Below the pieces are notes generated by a model that had not been told where the DNA came from, did no database searches, and worked only from the letters and a program-made list of their open reading frames with translations. Shown here piece after piece: positions 6,866-7,412 of a DNA stretch of 7,412 nt. Source of the stretch: Halieaceae bacterium (lineage in GTDB: Bacteria; Pseudomonadota; Gammaproteobacteria; Pseudomonadales; Halieaceae); the NCBI GenBank assembly GCA_009886815.1, contig QXYP01000370.1, positions 1 through 7,412 of the forward strand, in the 5' to 3' direction. Made by a program: the position numbers and the translations under genes. Each line of letters begins with the position of its first letter. Position 1 is the first letter of the stretch.

Positions 6866-6903
6866 CCTAGCTAGCGGATTTTCGCTGCCTAGGCCTTTAT
6901 TTT
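6866..6903 (+). terminator. Probable rho-independent terminator after the FAD oxidoreductase
   Basis: An inverted repeat pairs 6866-6876 (CCTAGCTAGCG) with 6883-6893 (CGCTGCCTAGG). The 11-position stem has one C-C mismatch and one G-U pair around a GATTTT loop, followed by CCTTTATTTT. The T-rich tail is on the plus side, so it suits termination of the FAD oxidoreductase transcript, 29 bp after its stop. The tail overlaps the last codons of the convergent chalcone-isomerase-like gene. The stem is only moderately GC-rich and the T-run is interrupted by an A. Confidence 0.5.
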
Positions 6904-7412
6904 GCGGTACCTATAAGCTGAGCACGCAATTTTGGTCGCGTGGTGTTTTCCGCCAGCCAAATGCCTGAAAAATCCTCTCCAAACTGCGGATCCGACAGGC
7001 TGCCAATGACTTCTCCGTTGAACAGGAATGTCGACACGCCGGCTTTATCTACGGCGAGTGATATCACGTCGTCGCTGGTGACGTCTGGCCATAATGTGCG
7101 CAAATCTTCCATCCAAGTGGTGTGCTGGGGTGACGCCTTGCCCTGCTCTGCCCACTCTTTTCCCGTTTGCTTAACCAGATCTTCCGCAGAGATGGTGCGT
7201 AAGTACCGAATATCCAAACGAAATGGCCTGATGCCGTCTTGCCATGTGCCGTCGGGGGTGTAGAGGCTCGATTCATACACATCCCAAAACAACACTTTGA
7301 GCAGGGCTGTCCCGCATTTTTTCAGTGTGAGGTTGTGTCCCGGGTCGGCATCGAGGGCCGACGACTCGATGCTCTGCAGATCTTGATTTGACACCACGTC
7401 ATTGGCATCGGT
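6897..7412 (-). CDS. Chalcone-isomerase-like family protein, C-terminal part (5' end outside window)
   Basis: The frame is open from the right edge to a TAA at 6897-6899, giving 171 visible codons. A GTG at 7397 could serve as a start, but the frame continues upstream and this family normally has an N-terminal secretion signal, so the true start is probably beyond the window. Numbered from that GTG, visible family features are LLKVLFWDVYESSLYTP (32-48), the LDIRYLRTISAEDLV segment (61-75), the W-x-x-DL-x-x-LWPDV block (95-106), the FLFNGEVIGSLSDPQFG strand and loop (124-140), and the C-terminal FSGIWLAENTTRP (143-155), which closely matches the Chalcone_3 (PF16036) type. These bacterial proteins are usually periplasmic or exported and lack an established enzyme activity; the name reflects fold similarity only. 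It converges on the FAD oxidoreductase and shows no visible operon partner here. Confidence 0.85.
   Translation of the reverse strand, partial: TDANDVVSNQDLQSIESSALDADPGHNLTLKKCGTALLKVLFWDVYESSLYTPDGTWQDGIRPFRLDIRYLRTISAEDLVKQTGKEWAEQGKASPQHTTWMEDLRTLWPDVTSDDVISLAVDKAGVSTFLFNGEVIGSLSDPQFGEDFSGIWLAENTTRPKLRAQLIGTAK

Noticed and set aside
1..7412. Search for CRISPR arrays, tRNA or rRNA genes, insertion-sequence ends, toxin-antitoxin pairs or phage genes
   Set aside because: No spaced direct repeats, cloverleaf-like segments, transposase motifs or small paired genes were recognised by eye on either strand; nearly all the window is accounted for by seven genes.

Overview
The window is ordinary, gene-dense bacterial chromosome of moderately high GC. 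The gene families and their style (a surface lipoprotein with a PPC-type domain, a PIG3-type quinone oxidoreductase, an HSL-family esterase, an LACTB2-like metallo-hydrolase and a divergent GlpD-like flavoprotein) suggest a marine gammaproteobacterium, perhaps of the Halieaceae (OM60/NOR5) type. That placement is inference from family resemblance. I see no transposase, integrase, tRNA, rRNA, CRISPR array or phage gene.

Layout, left to right. Positions 1-732 (minus) hold the N-terminal 244 codons of a lipoprotein that runs off the left edge. It lies 20 bp downstream of a minus-strand PIG3-type NAD(P)H:quinone oxidoreductase (753-1736), so the two are probably co-transcribed. A 132-bp intergenic region (1737-1868) separates this pair from a divergent iron-containing alcohol dehydrogenase (1869-3056, plus). 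The dehydrogenase ends tail-to-tail, with an 11-bp overlap, against a minus-strand pair: an HSL-type esterase (3046-3939) and, upstream of it and overlapping by up to 29 nt, an MBL-fold metallo-hydrolase with a winged-helix tail (3911-5014). A second divergent region (5015-5195) leads into a plus-strand GlpD-superfamily FAD oxidoreductase (5196-6836). A likely hairpin terminator follows, then the 3' part of a minus-strand chalcone-isomerase-like gene (6897 to the right edge).

How the genes may work together. The esterase and metallo-hydrolase form a coupled two-gene hydrolase unit. With the iron alcohol dehydrogenase and the GlpD-like flavoenzyme on either side, the neighbourhood would suit breakdown of esters, neutral lipids or alcohols, with electrons passed to quinone or NAD. 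Only the operon structure is visible directly; the shared pathway is a hypothesis. I found no clearly novel multi-gene system. The most notable signal is that the GlpD-like protein keeps the family scaffold but has lost residues of the usual GGK-x-TTYR substrate-site signature.
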